64,000 bases of DNA, taken from Sphingomonas koreensis. Lineage in GTDB: Bacteria > Pseudomonadota > Alphaproteobacteria > Sphingomonadales > Sphingomonadaceae. This document shows positions 23,578 to 33,212 of the stretch, piece by piece. The translations under genes and the position numbers were made by a program. The stretch spans positions 3,966,501 through 4,030,500 of the forward strand of contig NZ_PGEN01000001.1 in the NCBI RefSeq assembly GCF_002797435.1, read 5' to 3'. Under the pieces are notes generated by a model that saw only the letters and a program-made list of their open reading frames with translations, was not told the DNA's origin and made no database searches. Position 1 is the first letter of the stretch. Every line of letters starts with the position of its first letter.

Positions 23578-25281
23578 ATGACCATCCAGGGCTGGGGGCT
23601 GATCCTCGTCTTTGTCGCCATTCTCGTCGCGCTCGCGAAGCCGGTGGGGATGTGGCTGTTCGCGCTCTATGAAGGCCGCCGCACGCCGCTCCACGTCGTG
23701 CTGGGGCCGGTCGAGCGGGGTTTCTACAAGCTTGCCGGGGTCGATCCCGCGGCGGAGCAGGGCTGGCGCCGCTATGCCATCCATATGCTGCTGTTCCAGC
23801 TGGCGACCTTCCTGTTCACCTATGCCGTGCTGCGCCTGCAGGGCGTGCTGCCGATGAACCCGCGCGAGCTGGCGCCGGTCGGCGCGGACGGCGCGTTCAA
23901 CACTGCGATCAGCTTTACCACCAACACCAACTGGCAATGGTATGCGGGCGAAGTCGCACTGAGCAACTTGAGCCAGATGCTCGGCCTGGTCATCCACAAC
24001 TTCCTCTCCGCCGCGACCGGCATCGCCATCGCCTTCGCGATCTTCCGCGGCTTTGCGCGCCGGGAAAGCGGCACGGTCGGCAATTTCTGGGCCGATCTCA
24101 CGCGCGTGACGCTCTATCTGCTGCTCCCGGTCTGCATCGTCTATGCGACCTTCCTGATCGCCAGCGGCGTGCCGCAGACCTTCGCCGCGATGATCGACGC
24201 CACCACGCTCGAAGGTGCGAAACAGTCGATCGCACTCGGCCCGGTCGCCTCGCAGGAGGCGATCAAGATGCTCGGTACCAATGGCGGCGGCTTCTTCAAC
24301 GCCAACTCGGCGCATCCGTTCGAGAACCCGACCGCGCTTACCAACCTCGTCCAGATGCTGTCGATCTTCGTGATCGGCGCAGGCCTCACATGGACCTTCG
24401 GCAAGGCGGTGGGCAACCCGCGCCAGGGCTGGGCGATCCTGTCGGCGATGCTGGTGCTGTTCCTCGCCGGCGTCAGCGTCACCTACTGGGCCGAGGCCGC
24501 GGGCAACCCGAACCTGCATGCGCTGGGTGCGATGGGCGGCAATATGGAGGGCAAGGAAGTTCGCTTCGGCATTGCCGCCAGTGCGCTCTTCTCGGTCATC
24601 ACCACCGCGGCATCGTGCGGCGCGGTCAATGCGATGCACGACAGCTTCACCGCGCTGGGCGGCATGATCCCGCTGTTCAACATGCAGCTGGGGGAGATCG
24701 TGATCGGCGGCGTCGGCGCGGGCATCTACGGCTTCCTGCTGTTCGCCATCCTCGCGGTGTTCGTCGCGGGCCTGATGGTCGGCCGCACACCCGAATATGT
24801 CGGCAAGAAGATCGAAAGCCGTGAGGTCAAGCTGGCGGTGCTCGCCATCGCGATCGTGCCGCTCTGCGTGCTCGGCTTCACCGCGCTGTCCGCCGTCCTT
24901 CCGGCGGGCCTGGCCGGGCCGCTCAACAAGGGCCCGCACGGCTTCAGCGAGATCCTCTACGCCTATAGCTCGGCAACCGGGAACAACGGTTCGGCCTTTG
25001 CCGGCCTCACCGCGGGCACGCCCTTCTACAACGGCTTGCTCGGCGTCGCGATGTGGCTCGGCCGGTTCTTCATGATCGTGCCGGTGCTCGCCATCGCGGG
25101 CAGTCTTGCCGCCAAGAAGTACACCCCGGCCACCGCGGGCTCGTTCCCGACCACCGGACCGCTGTGGGTGGGCCTGCTCGTCGGGATCATCCTGATCGTG
25201 GGCGGCCTGACCTTCCTTCCCAGCCTCGCGCTCGGCCCGATCGCGGATCATCTCTCGATGATCAACGGCCAGCTCTTCTGA
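23578..25281 (+). CDS. kdpA: Potassium-transporting ATPase channel-like subunit KdpA
   Basis: KdpA binds and translocates potassium in the inner membrane. The 567-residue product is close to the usual length and shows the four selectivity-filter segments: [41 protein letters not shown] and [12 protein letters not shown]. About ten membrane helices are evident. It starts ten bases after kdpF and is followed by kdpB after eleven bases. Confidence 0.97.
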   Translation: MTIQGWGLILVFVAILVALAKPVGMWLFALYEGRRTPLHVVLGPVERGFYKLAGVDPAAEQGWRRYAIHMLLFQLATFLFTYAVLRLQGVLPMNPRELAPVGADGAFNTAISFTTNTNWQWYAGEVALSNLSQMLGLVIHNFLSAATGIAIAFAIFRGFARRESGTVGNFWADLTRVTLYLLLPVCIVYATFLIASGVPQTFAAMIDATTLEGAKQSIALGPVASQEAIKMLGTNGGGFFNANSAHPFENPTALTNLVQMLSIFVIGAGLTWTFGKAVGNPRQGWAILSAMLVLFLAGVSVTYWAEAAGNPNLHALGAMGGNMEGKEVRFGIAASALFSVITTAASCGAVNAMHDSFTALGGMIPLFNMQLGEIVIGGVGAGIYGFLLFAILAVFVAGLMVGRTPEYVGKKIESREVKLAVLAIAIVPLCVLGFTALSAVLPAGLAGPLNKGPHGFSEILYAYSSATGNNGSAFAGLTAGTPFYNGLLGVAMWLGRFFMIVPVLAIAGSLAAKKYTPATAGSFPTTGPLWVGLLVGIILIVGGLTFLPSLALGPIADHLSMINGQLF

Positions 25282-25292
25282 GGACGCATTCC

Positions 25293-27320
25293 ATGACGAC
25301 CAAGACGATGTTCTCGGGCGAGCTGATCCTTCCGGCGATCGGCGACGCCTTCAAGAAACTGAACCCGCGGGATCTGATCAAGAACCCGGTGCTGTTCACC
25401 ACCGCGGTGGTGGCACTGCTGCTGACGGTGCTGCTTGCGCTGGGCGGGGAGAGGCTCTCGATCCCCTTCCAGGCGCAGCTGATCGTGTGGCTGTGGCTGA
25501 CCGTGCTGTTCGGCACCTTTGCCGAGGCGCTGGCCGAGGGCCGGGGCCGGGCGCAGGCCGCGTCGCTGCGCGCCACCAAGTCCGAGCTTCAGGCCAAGCG
25601 CCTGATCGGCACGGGTGAGGCGTGGGAGCTGGTCGGCGCGGCCCGGCTCGAGCGGGGCGAGGTGGTGCTGGTCGAGACCGGCGACCTGATCCCCGCCGAT
25701 GGCGAGGTGATCGAGGGTGTGGCCTCGGTCAACGAGGCGGCGATCACCGGCGAAAGCGCGCCGGTGATCCGCGAGGCGGGCGGCGATCGCTCGGCCGTCA
25801 CCGCGGGCACGCGCGTCATCTCCGACCGGATCAAGGTGCGCGTGACGCAGGAGCCGGGACAGGGCTTCCTCGATCGCATGATCGCGCTGGTCGAGGGTGC
25901 CGAGCGCCAGAAGACCCCGAACGAGATTGCCCTCACGATCCTGCTCGTCGGCCTGACCATCATCTTCCTGATCGCGGTCGCGACCATCCCCGGTTTCGCC
26001 AGCTATGCCGGCGGCAGCATCCCGGTCGCGATCCTCGCCGCGCTGCTGATCACCCTCATCCCCACCACCATTGCCGCGCTGCTGTCGGCGATCGGCATTG
26101 CGGGCATGGACCGGCTGGTGCGCTTCAACGTGCTCGCCAAATCGGGCCGCGCGGTCGAGGCGGCGGGCGATGTCGACGTGCTGCTGCTCGACAAGACCGG
26201 CACGATCACGATCGGCGACCGCCAGGCGAGCGAGTTCCGCCATCTCGCGGCGGTACAGGTCGACGACCTTGCCCGTGCCGCGCTGCTCGCAAGCCTTGCC
26301 GACGAGACGCCCGAGGGCCGTTCGATCGTGACGCTGGCGCGCGAGAAGTTCGGCATCTCGGTGCCGAACCTGCCCGCTGGCGCCGAAGTGATCCCCTTCA
26401 CCGCGCAGACCCGCATCTCGGGCGTGAAGGTCGAGGGGACGCTGATCCAGAAGGGGGCAGTGGATTCGGTGCTTCGCGCCAATCCCGGCCTGGGCGACAC
26501 GCCTGCCGCCGCGGAACTGCGCAAGCTGACCGACGAGATCGCCCGCGCCGGCATGACGCCGCTCGCGGTGGCCAAGGACGGGCGACTGCTCGGCGCGGTC
26601 GCGCTCAAGGACGTGGTCAAGGCCGGGGTGCGCGAACGCTTCGCCGAGCTGCGCCGCATGGGCATCCGCACGGTGATGATCACCGGCGACAACCCGCTCA
26701 CCGCCGCGGCGATCGCGGCCGAAGCGGGGGTCGATGACTTCCTCGCCGAGGCGACGCCCGAGGACAAGCTGGCGCTGATCCGCAAGGAACAGGCGGGCGG
26801 CAAGCTCGTCGCGATGTGCGGCGACGGTACCAACGACGCGCCCGCGCTCGCCCAGAGCGACGTCGGCGTGGCGATGAACACCGGCACCCAGGCGGCGCGC
26901 GAAGCGGGCAACATGGTCGATCTCGACAGCGATCCGACCAAGCTCATCGAGATCGTCGGCCTCGGCAAGCAGCTGCTGATGACGCGCGGGGCGCTGACGA
27001 CCTTCTCGGTCGCCAACGATGTGGCGAAGTATTTCGCGATCATCCCGGCGATGTTCGTCACCCTTTATCCGGGGCTGGGCGTGCTCAACGTGATGGGCCT
27101 CGGCTCGCCCGAGAGCGCGATCCTCAGCGCGATCATCTTCAACGCGCTGATCATCCCGTGCCTCGTGCCGCTGGCGCTACGGGGCGTGACCTACAAGCCG
27201 ATGGGGGCGGGGCCGCTGCTCGCGCGCAACCTCTCGATCTACGGCCTTGGCGGCCTGGTCGCACCGTTCATCGGCATCAAGCTGATCGACCTCGCCGTCA
27301 CCGGCCTCAACCTCGCCTGA
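25293..27320 (+). CDS. kdpB: Potassium-transporting P-type ATPase subunit KdpB
   Basis: KdpB hydrolyses ATP to drive potassium uptake through KdpA. I start at ATG 25293 ([20 protein letters not shown]), eleven bases after kdpA and matching the family N-terminus; the frame is open further upstream inside kdpA. The 675-residue product has the TGES actuator motif in [11 protein letters not shown], the phosphorylated Asp300 in DKTGTIT, and the hinge motif [16 protein letters not shown]. Length is normal for the family. Confidence 0.97.
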   Translation: MTTKTMFSGELILPAIGDAFKKLNPRDLIKNPVLFTTAVVALLLTVLLALGGERLSIPFQAQLIVWLWLTVLFGTFAEALAEGRGRAQAASLRATKSELQAKRLIGTGEAWELVGAARLERGEVVLVETGDLIPADGEVIEGVASVNEAAITGESAPVIREAGGDRSAVTAGTRVISDRIKVRVTQEPGQGFLDRMIALVEGAERQKTPNEIALTILLVGLTIIFLIAVATIPGFASYAGGSIPVAILAALLITLIPTTIAALLSAIGIAGMDRLVRFNVLAKSGRAVEAAGDVDVLLLDKTGTITIGDRQASEFRHLAAVQVDDLARAALLASLADETPEGRSIVTLAREKFGISVPNLPAGAEVIPFTAQTRISGVKVEGTLIQKGAVDSVLRANPGLGDTPAAAELRKLTDEIARAGMTPLAVAKDGRLLGAVALKDVVKAGVRERFAELRRMGIRTVMITGDNPLTAAAIAAEAGVDDFLAEATPEDKLALIRKEQAGGKLVAMCGDGTNDAPALAQSDVGVAMNTGTQAAREAGNMVDLDSDPTKLIEIVGLGKQLLMTRGALTTFSVANDVAKYFAIIPAMFVTLYPGLGVLNVMGLGSPESAILSAIIFNALIIPCLVPLALRGVTYKPMGAGPLLARNLSIYGLGGLVAPFIGIKLIDLAVTGLNLA

Positions 27321-27331
27321 GGACAATAGAC

Positions 27332-27916
27332 ATGCTTACCGACCTCAAATCCGCTCTGCGCCCGGCGATCGTGCTGACATTGCTATTCGCTGCGCTGCTC
27401 GGTCTCGCCTATCCCGCCCTGCTCACCGGCATTGGTCAGGCGGTCTTCCCGCATCAGGCCAATGGCAGCCTGATCCGAGAGGGAGACCGCGTGATCGGCT
27501 CCGAACTGATCGGCCAGAAGTTCGCGGGCGCGGGCTATTTCCACGGCCGCCCCTCCGCGGCGGGCAGTGACGGCTACGACGCTGCCGCCTCCGCCGGCTC
27601 CAACCTCGGCCCGACATCGCAAGCGCTGATCGATCGCGTGAAGACCGATGCCGATGCCATCCGCAACGCACCAGCCAATTCGGTCCCAACCGACCTGGTG
27701 ACGACCTCCGCCTCGGGGCTTGACCCCCATGTGAGCCCCGAGGCGGCTCTTTTTCAGGTCGATCGCGTCGCCAGAGCGCGCGGGATCGCACCGGAAAAGC
27801 TGCGGGCGCTGGTGGAGCAGCATCGCGAAGGCGCGTTGCTTGGCTTCCTTGGCGAGCCGCGGGTGAATGTCCTCGCGCTCAACCGCGCGCTCGACCAGAT
27901 GACGGCCGGGCGCTAA
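27332..27916 (+). CDS. kdpC: Potassium-transporting ATPase subunit KdpC
   Basis: The 194-residue product has one N-terminal membrane helix (about 11-30) and a periplasmic domain with [20 protein letters not shown] and the conserved C-terminal block [20 protein letters not shown]. KdpC stabilises nucleotide and potassium binding in the complex. It starts eleven bases after kdpB and is followed by kdpE after nine bases. Confidence 0.96.
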   Translation: MLTDLKSALRPAIVLTLLFAALLGLAYPALLTGIGQAVFPHQANGSLIREGDRVIGSELIGQKFAGAGYFHGRPSAAGSDGYDAAASAGSNLGPTSQALIDRVKTDADAIRNAPANSVPTDLVTTSASGLDPHVSPEAALFQVDRVARARGIAPEKLRALVEQHREGALLGFLGEPRVNVLALNRALDQMTAGR

Positions 27917-27925
27917 GCCCCGGGG

Positions 27926-28621
27926 ATGGCATTGCCGACCAAGGTTCTGATCGTCGAGGATGATGTCCACATCCGCCGCCTGCTCCGCGCCGCCCTCCAG
28001 CGCGCGGGGCATGCGGTGGTCGAGGCTGCGACTGCGCGCGAGGGGCTGTCGCTGCTCGACATCGACAAGCCCGACGCGGTGCTGCTCGACCTCGGCCTGC
28101 CCGACCGCGACGGGTTGGAGCTGATCCAGCCGATCAAGGCGCGCTCGACCGCCACGCTGCTGGTGGTCTCCGCGCGCGAGGATGTGGCGGAAAAGGTCGC
28201 CGCGCTCGATCTCGGCGCCGACGATTATCTGACCAAGCCCTTTGACACCGACGAGCTGCTCGCGCGCATTCGCACCGCGCTGCGTCACCGGCTGGCGAGC
28301 GATGCCGAACAGGCGACGGTGTCGCTGGGCGAGGTCGAGATCGACCTGACCCATCGCCGTGTGAAGCGGGCGGGGGAGGAAGTCCATCTCTCGCCCAAGG
28401 AATATGACGTCCTCGCCGAACTGGCGAAACGCCCCGACCGGGTGATCAGCCACGCACAATTGCTGCGCACCGTCTGGGGCCCGGCGCATGAGGGCCGCGT
28501 CGACTATCTGCGTATCGTCGTCCGCAACCTCCGCCAGAAGCTCGAGGCCGACGCCAGCCGCCCCGCGCTGATCCGCAACGAACCGGGCGTCGGCTACCGG
28601 CTGGTCGCCCCGCAGGCCTGA
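27926..28621 (+). CDS. kdpE: OmpR-family response regulator KdpE
   Basis: The 231-residue product has a receiver domain with E11/D12/D13, phospho-acceptor Asp55 (LLDLGLPDRDG) and Lys in YLTKPFDTDELL, then a winged-helix domain ending RNEPGVGYRLVAPQA. It lies nine bases after kdpC in the same operon, so phosphorylated KdpE would positively control its own gene. Its partner kinase KdpD is encoded divergently at 20590-23244. Confidence 0.94.
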   Translation: MALPTKVLIVEDDVHIRRLLRAALQRAGHAVVEAATAREGLSLLDIDKPDAVLLDLGLPDRDGLELIQPIKARSTATLLVVSAREDVAEKVAALDLGADDYLTKPFDTDELLARIRTALRHRLASDAEQATVSLGEVEIDLTHRRVKRAGEEVHLSPKEYDVLAELAKRPDRVISHAQLLRTVWGPAHEGRVDYLRIVVRNLRQKLEADASRPALIRNEPGVGYRLVAPQA

Positions 28622-28657
28622 CTGCCGCTCTTGCAAAGCGCCTCCAATCTGGCATCT

Positions 28658-28671
28658 TGTGAACGTTCACA
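28658..28671. promoter_or_regulatory. LacI-type operator (perfect palindrome) before the GH16 gene
   Basis: TGTGAACGTTCACA is a perfect 14-base palindrome with the central CG step typical of LacI-family operators. It ends 21 bases before the GH16 ATG. A possible promoter TTGCAA-N17-ATCTTG (28631-28659) places the operator over the -10/+1 region. The same core recurs at 33070-33083 and 33159-33170. Confidence 0.75.
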
Positions 28672-28692
28672 GTGCCGAGGGGAGGGTAGGCG

Positions 28693-29544
28693 ATGTTCGT
28701 CACGTTTGCGCTGGCGCTGCAATCGACCCTGAGCGCGACCAACGTCTCCGCCGACGTGCCCATGGTCGCGCCGACGACCAAGCCCAGCTTCGCCGACGAG
28801 TTCGACGGGCCCCGGATCGACACCGGTAAATGGCTGTTCGACACGCACCGCAACAAGACCGGCTGGTACAATAACGAGCTGCAATATTACGCCGACGGCC
28901 GGCCCGAGAATGCCCGGATCGAGAAGGGCGCACTGGTGATCGAGGCGCGGCGGGAAGCGCTCGAGAGGGCGAAGGACTGGGGCGGGCAGGCCTACACTTC
29001 GGCCAAACTCGTGACGCGCCAGCGCTACGGCTACGGCTTCTACGAGATCCGCGCCAAGCTGCCGTGCGGGCGCGGCATGTGGCCGGCGATCTGGATGCTG
29101 CCGACCGACGGCAAATGGCCTGAAGGCGGCGAGATCGACATCATGGAGATGGTCGGCTGGGACGCGAACGTGATCCACGCGACCGTCCACAGCTCCGCAT
29201 TCTACCACGTCAAGGGAACGCAGCGCGGGGCGCAGGTGAGGCTGCCCACGGCTTGTACGCAATATCACACCTACCAACTCGACTGGCGGCCGGATTCGAT
29301 CACGATCGGCATCGACGGGCGTGGACATATGCGGGTGAAGGACGATCAGCCCGGTGGTGCGGCGGCATGGCCGTTCACCAAGCCGTACGAGCTGATCCTC
29401 AACCTGGCGGTCGGCGGCGACTGGGGCGGGCAGAAGGGCGTGGACGATACCGCGCTGCCGCAGCGCATGCAGGTCGATTACGTGCGCTACTGGGCTAGCG
29501 CCGATGCCGGATCGCCGGGACCAGCAGCCCGCCCAGCAGAGTAA
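28693..29544 (+). CDS. GH16 family endo-beta-1,3-glucanase (laminarinase-like)
   Basis: The product has 283 residues, starting after a GGGGAGGG ribosome-binding site. An N-terminal segment of about 20 residues looks like a short export signal. The mature part begins PSFADEFDG, has WYNNELQYY and the catalytic motif GGEIDIMEM with nucleophile Glu147, Asp149 and acid/base Glu152. These are the hallmarks of bacterial GH16_3 enzymes, which cut beta-1,3 or mixed beta-1,3/1,4 glucans to oligosaccharides. It faces the MFS transporter gene and overlaps its 3' end by 50 bases. The upstream operator places it in the LacI regulon described for 28.7-40.6 kb. Confidence 0.9.
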   Translation: MFVTFALALQSTLSATNVSADVPMVAPTTKPSFADEFDGPRIDTGKWLFDTHRNKTGWYNNELQYYADGRPENARIEKGALVIEARREALERAKDWGGQAYTSAKLVTRQRYGYGFYEIRAKLPCGRGMWPAIWMLPTDGKWPEGGEIDIMEMVGWDANVIHATVHSSAFYHVKGTQRGAQVRLPTACTQYHTYQLDWRPDSITIGIDGRGHMRVKDDQPGGAAAWPFTKPYELILNLAVGGDWGGQKGVDDTALPQRMQVDYVRYWASADAGSPGPAARPAE

Positions 29545-30739
29545 GGCCGGCCAGCACCAGCATCACCGCGCGGAAATCGTGCGGCTTGGCGAGCGCCCAG
29601 GTGAGCAGGGGCCCGATCAGCGCGGGCAGCGTGTTGGTCAGGTTGATGATCCCCAGATCGCGGCCGCGGTGGCGCGGATCGGGCAGCAACTGCATGGCGA
29701 AGCCCGAATGGAGTGAGAGGAAGGCCGCGGAGCCAAGCGCGTAGAGCGTGAACGACGAAGCCGCCATAGTCCAGTCGCGCGCGAAGGCGAGGCCGACCAG
29801 GCCCAGCGCAGCCAACAGCGCGAAGGCGATCAGGAACGGCTTCCGCTGCCCGATCCGGTCCGACCAGCGCCCCGCCAGCACCGCGACGGGTACGGAGGCA
29901 AAATAGGCGATGGTCATCAGCTGACCGAGCGGTCCCACGCTTTTCGATGCGGGGGTGTGGGGGTCGATGCTGGCGAAGTAATAGACGAGGTAGAGCCACA
30001 GCACATTGCCGGCGACCTGCACCAGCAGCCGCGATGTCCAGGCGATCGCGAGGTCGCGACCCAGCAGCGGGTCTTCCTCCGCGGCAATGGCCGCGGGCGC
30101 GGTCCGTGCGGGCGTGACGATCAGCGGCAGGATGCAGAGCAGCGCTGCGGCGAAGACGAAGGCAAGCCGTGTCGGTTCGTCGCTGAACCCGATCGCAAGC
30201 ATCAGCGCGGCGACTGCGGAGGCAAGCGGCGCGCCCAAGGCGATCAGGCCGCCGGACAGGCCCTTCTGCGAGTCGGGGACTTCGTCGGCCATGACTGCGA
30301 ACATCGGGGCAAGGACGGCGTTCAGCGCGATCTGGAACAGCACCACCGCCAGAATGATCTGCAATGGCGCGGCGGCGGCGGCAACCGCTGCAAAGGACGC
30401 GGCGAGACCGGCCAAGCCGAGGACGATCCACTTGCGCCGTCCGTTGCCGCGGGCGACCGAGCGGTCGCTGAGCCAGCCGAACAGGATGTTCGATGCGCTT
30501 GCCGCGATCGCTCCGGCGATGACGGTGGCGGTGAAGACGGCGATGCGATCGTCGCCCGCCACCTCGGCGATCTTGACCGGAAGCAGCAGCGTGAGCAGCG
30601 GCAGAAAGCCGATGACACCGCCGGCATTTGCGAGCGCGACGAGCAGGATGAAGCGAAGCGACCGTCGCCCGGACTGAAACTCGCTCGCCAACCTGCACCC
30701 CCGCGCACCGGTCGTCGCGCCCGCATGGGTCGCAGGCAC
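29495..30739 (-). CDS. MFS transporter (probable oligosaccharide importer)
   Basis: The 414-residue product has 12 predicted membrane helices. The loop motif GWLSDRSVARGNGRRKWIVL after helix 2 and GRWSDRIGQRKPFLIA in the second half are the repeated MFS signatures; they resemble glycoside/sucrose carriers of the SLC45/GPH-like type. The start is GTG 30739, 19 bases after the GH3 stop on the same strand, so it is co-transcribed with the glucosidase. Import of glucan-derived glucose or oligosaccharides across the inner membrane is inferred from context. The 3' end overlaps the convergent GH16 gene. Confidence 0.85.
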   Translation of the reverse strand: MPATHAGATTGARGCRLASEFQSGRRSLRFILLVALANAGGVIGFLPLLTLLLPVKIAEVAGDDRIAVFTATVIAGAIAASASNILFGWLSDRSVARGNGRRKWIVLGLAGLAASFAAVAAAAAPLQIILAVVLFQIALNAVLAPMFAVMADEVPDSQKGLSGGLIALGAPLASAVAALMLAIGFSDEPTRLAFVFAAALLCILPLIVTPARTAPAAIAAEEDPLLGRDLAIAWTSRLLVQVAGNVLWLYLVYYFASIDPHTPASKSVGPLGQLMTIAYFASVPVAVLAGRWSDRIGQRKPFLIAFALLAALGLVGLAFARDWTMAASSFTLYALGSAAFLSLHSGFAMQLLPDPRHRGRDLGIINLTNTLPALIGPLLTWALAKPHDFRAVMLVLAGLTLLGGLLVPAIRHRR

Positions 30740-30758
30740 CGCCGGAGCGATCGCGAAG

Positions 30759-33005
30759 CTAGGGCTTCATCGTCGCAGGGTCGAGGCTCGTCGTGAGCAG
30801 CATCGAACGATCGGTCGCATCGCGCGCGATGGCGATGCGATAGGTGCCGCCGCGGATGCGCCAGCCGGGCAGGCTGGTGTCGTAGTCGGCAAGGATGCGC
30901 GGTTCCGCGGTGAGCGTGACGCGACGCGTCTCGCCCGGCTGCAATTCGATGCGCTTGAAGGCGGCGAGGCGCATCGGGATGTTCGATCCTTCGCGGGTCA
31001 CATAGACTTGCGGCACGTCGGCGCCCGCGCGCTTGCCGGTATTGGTGACATCGAAAGCGACGGTGAGGCGTTTGCCGCCGGTGACGGCCGCCTTGCCATA
31101 GGCGAAGCTGGTGTAGCTGAGGCCATGGCCGAAGGCGAAGAGCGGCTTGTGACCCTGCTTCTCGTACCAGCGATAGCCGACATCGCTGCCCTCGACATAG
31201 TCGACCGGGAAGCTTTTGAGTTCGTAGCCGCCGGGATTGGCAGGGTTCGCCGCCGCGGCCGCCTGAAGCGCGGTGAAGGTATCGAGCCCCACCGGCTGCG
31301 GGCGCGGCGCCTGCCCCTCATGCGCGGGGAAGGTGATCGGCAGCCGGCCCGACGGATTGACCTTGCCGGTCAGGATATTGGCGATCGCCTCGCCCCCGCG
31401 CTGGCCCGGATACCAGGCCTGGACCACCGCGGGCACCCGATCGAGCCAGGGCATCGTCACCGGCCCGCCGGTGGTGAGCACGGCGACCGTCTTCGGCTGC
31501 GCGGCGGCGACCGCCGCGATCAGCGCGTCCTGATGGTTCTGGAGCCTGAGGTCGGGCACGTCCTCTGCCTCCGTCGTCCATTGGGTCGCGAAGACGATGG
31601 CGAGATCGGCGGCCTTCGCCGCATCGACCGTGGCGTTGAGGTTGCGCCCGTCGACGAACCTCACCTGCGCCCCCGGCAGAGCCTTGCGCAGCGCTTCGAG
31701 CGGGGAGGAGGCGTGATAGGTCACGCGCACGAACGAAGCCGCCGGGCCGTGCGCCAGCGGGATCTCGATCGGCGCGCCGCCGACCGACCGCACCTGGCTC
31801 GACCCGCCGCCCGAGAGCACACCCACGTCCGCGCCGCCGCCGATCACGACGATCTTCTTCGCGGTGGCGGCAAGGGGCAGGATCCCGCCCTGGTTCTTGA
31901 GCAGCACGATCCCCGCCTCGGCCGCGCGCTGCGCGACCAGCGCGTTCGCTGCATAGTCGGGAGTCTGTGCGGTGGCCGGCATCGGCGTGTCATAGGCGCC
32001 GCTCTCGATCAGGCCGGTCAGATAGCGCACGACCATGTCGTCGAGCCGCGCCATCGGCACGCGGCCGTTCTCGACGGCCTCCTTGAGCGGCGCATCGAAA
32101 TACATCGCGCGGTCGAGTTCCTGTCCCGATTGCTGGTCGAGCCCGGCCTTCGCCGCCTTTTCGGTCGAATGGACGCCGCCCCAGTCGCTCATCACCCAGC
32201 CGGAAAAGCCCCAGTCGCGCTTCAGCACCTGATTGAGCAGGAAGTCGTTTTCGCACGCCCAGTCGCCATTGACCTTGTTGTAGGCGCACATGACCGACGC
32301 CGGCTTGCCCTTTTCGATCGCGATCTGGAAGGCGAGCAGGTCGCTCTCGCGCAGCGCCGCCTCGCCGATGCGGGCGTCGAGCACCATGCGGCCGGTTTCC
32401 TGCGAATTGAGCGCGAAATGCTTGATCGTCGAGACGATCCGGTTCGACTGGACGCCAGCGATATGCGCGCCGGCCAGCTCGCCGGCGAGCAGCGGGTCCT
32501 CGCCCAGATATTCGAAGTTGCGCCCGCCCCATGGGTCGCGGTTGAGGTTGACCCCGCCCGCGAGCAGCACGTTGAAGCGCTTGGCGCGCGCCTCTGCGCC
32601 GATCATCGCGCCGCCTGCACGCGCGATCTCCGGATCGAAGGTCGCGGCGGTGGCGAGGCTGGAGGGGAGGGCGGTGGCGACGTCGCCCTTGCGCTGCTCG
32701 ACCTGGTTGGCCACGCCGAGCGACGCATCGCTCTCCCGTACAAGCGGCACGCCAAGGCGCGGATTGCCTTCGATATGTCCCGCCGACGGCACCAGTTCGT
32801 TGACCGGCTTTACCTTAGTCAGGGGCGGGAACAGGCCGTGGACCAGCGCGATCTTCTCATCGAGCGTCATCCGCGCGACGATCGATTCGGCACGGACTCG
32901 GGCGTCGGTCGCGGCGGGGACAGGCGCCTGTTGCGCAACACCCTGCGTCGCCGTGAAGGCAGCGAGCGCGCTGGCCGTAAGCAATGCGGCGATGGTCCTG
33001 CTCAT
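30759..33005 (-). CDS. GH3 family beta-glucosidase, secreted
   Basis: I start at ATG 33005 (MSRTIAALLTASALAAFTAT), which begins a signal peptide ending GVAQQ and has AGGAGAGG just upstream; the longer frame adds a segment overlapping the operator. The 748-residue product has an N-terminal GH3 barrel with the nucleophile Asp274 in GWVMSDWGG, KHFALNSQETGR, a C-terminal alpha/beta sandwich and a fibronectin-III-like tail. It would release glucose from beta-glucan oligosaccharides in the periplasm. It forms an operon with the MFS gene. One LacI-type operator lies 65-78 bases upstream. Confidence 0.93.
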   Translation of the reverse strand: MSRTIAALLTASALAAFTATQGVAQQAPVPAATDARVRAESIVARMTLDEKIALVHGLFPPLTKVKPVNELVPSAGHIEGNPRLGVPLVRESDASLGVANQVEQRKGDVATALPSSLATAATFDPEIARAGGAMIGAEARAKRFNVLLAGGVNLNRDPWGGRNFEYLGEDPLLAGELAGAHIAGVQSNRIVSTIKHFALNSQETGRMVLDARIGEAALRESDLLAFQIAIEKGKPASVMCAYNKVNGDWACENDFLLNQVLKRDWGFSGWVMSDWGGVHSTEKAAKAGLDQQSGQELDRAMYFDAPLKEAVENGRVPMARLDDMVVRYLTGLIESGAYDTPMPATAQTPDYAANALVAQRAAEAGIVLLKNQGGILPLAATAKKIVVIGGGADVGVLSGGGSSQVRSVGGAPIEIPLAHGPAASFVRVTYHASSPLEALRKALPGAQVRFVDGRNLNATVDAAKAADLAIVFATQWTTEAEDVPDLRLQNHQDALIAAVAAAQPKTVAVLTTGGPVTMPWLDRVPAVVQAWYPGQRGGEAIANILTGKVNPSGRLPITFPAHEGQAPRPQPVGLDTFTALQAAAAANPANPGGYELKSFPVDYVEGSDVGYRWYEKQGHKPLFAFGHGLSYTSFAYGKAAVTGGKRLTVAFDVTNTGKRAGADVPQVYVTREGSNIPMRLAAFKRIELQPGETRRVTLTAEPRILADYDTSLPGWRIRGGTYRIAIARDATDRSMLLTTSLDPATMKP

Positions 33006-33069
33006 GCGTTTTCCTCTCCTGATTTTCGGTGCGCCCGGTCTGGCTGCGTGCAGGCAAAACAGCATAATT

Positions 33070-33083
33070 TGGGAACGTTCACA
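33070..33083. promoter_or_regulatory. LacI-type operator before the GH3 gene
   Basis: TGGGAACGTTCACA matches the perfect operator at 28658-28671 in 13 of 14 positions. It lies 65 bases before the GH3 ATG (minus strand) and 82 bases before the site facing the TBDT, in the divergent intergenic region. Confidence 0.7.
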
Positions 33084-33132
33084 ATATCGGTTTTCCGCCA
33101 TTTCTGTAGATCGTGCACCGGGTGCGCGGCAC

Positions 33133-33145
33133 TTGACAACGTTGT
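33133..33145 (+). promoter_or_regulatory. Probable -35 element of the TBDT gene with an overlapping dyad
   Basis: TTGACA (33133-33138) is a consensus -35 box. It overlaps the palindrome ACAACGTTGT (33136-33145), which has the same AACGTT centre as the LacI-type sites but different flanks. A matching -10 would fall near 33156-33161, over the operator at 33159-33170; no good -10 consensus is visible there. The dyad may be a weaker site for the same repressor. Confidence 0.4.
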
Positions 33146-33158
33146 ACAACGGGTTCAA

Positions 33159-33170
33159 GTGAACGTTCTC
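33159..33170. promoter_or_regulatory. LacI-type operator before the TBDT gene
   Basis: GTGAACGTTCTC has the same core as the sites at 28658 and 33070, with one arm position changed. It lies downstream of the TTGACA at 33133 and 42 bases before the TBDT ATG, so a bound repressor would cover the -10/+1 region. Confidence 0.65.
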
Positions 33171-33212
33171 AACGAGTGCGGATTCACCGTGCCGCTGAAG
33201 GGGAGGATGAGG

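Noticed and set aside
23449..25251. Open 600-codon frame on the minus strand across kdpF and kdpA
   Set aside because: Shadow of kdpA, rich in Arg/Asp/His/Gln with no recognisable domain.
33136..33145. ACAACGTTGT as a fourth full LacI operator
   Set aside because: It shares only the AACGTT centre; the flanking G-N-G/C-N-C positions of the other three are missing. Listed only as a weaker possible site over the -35 box.
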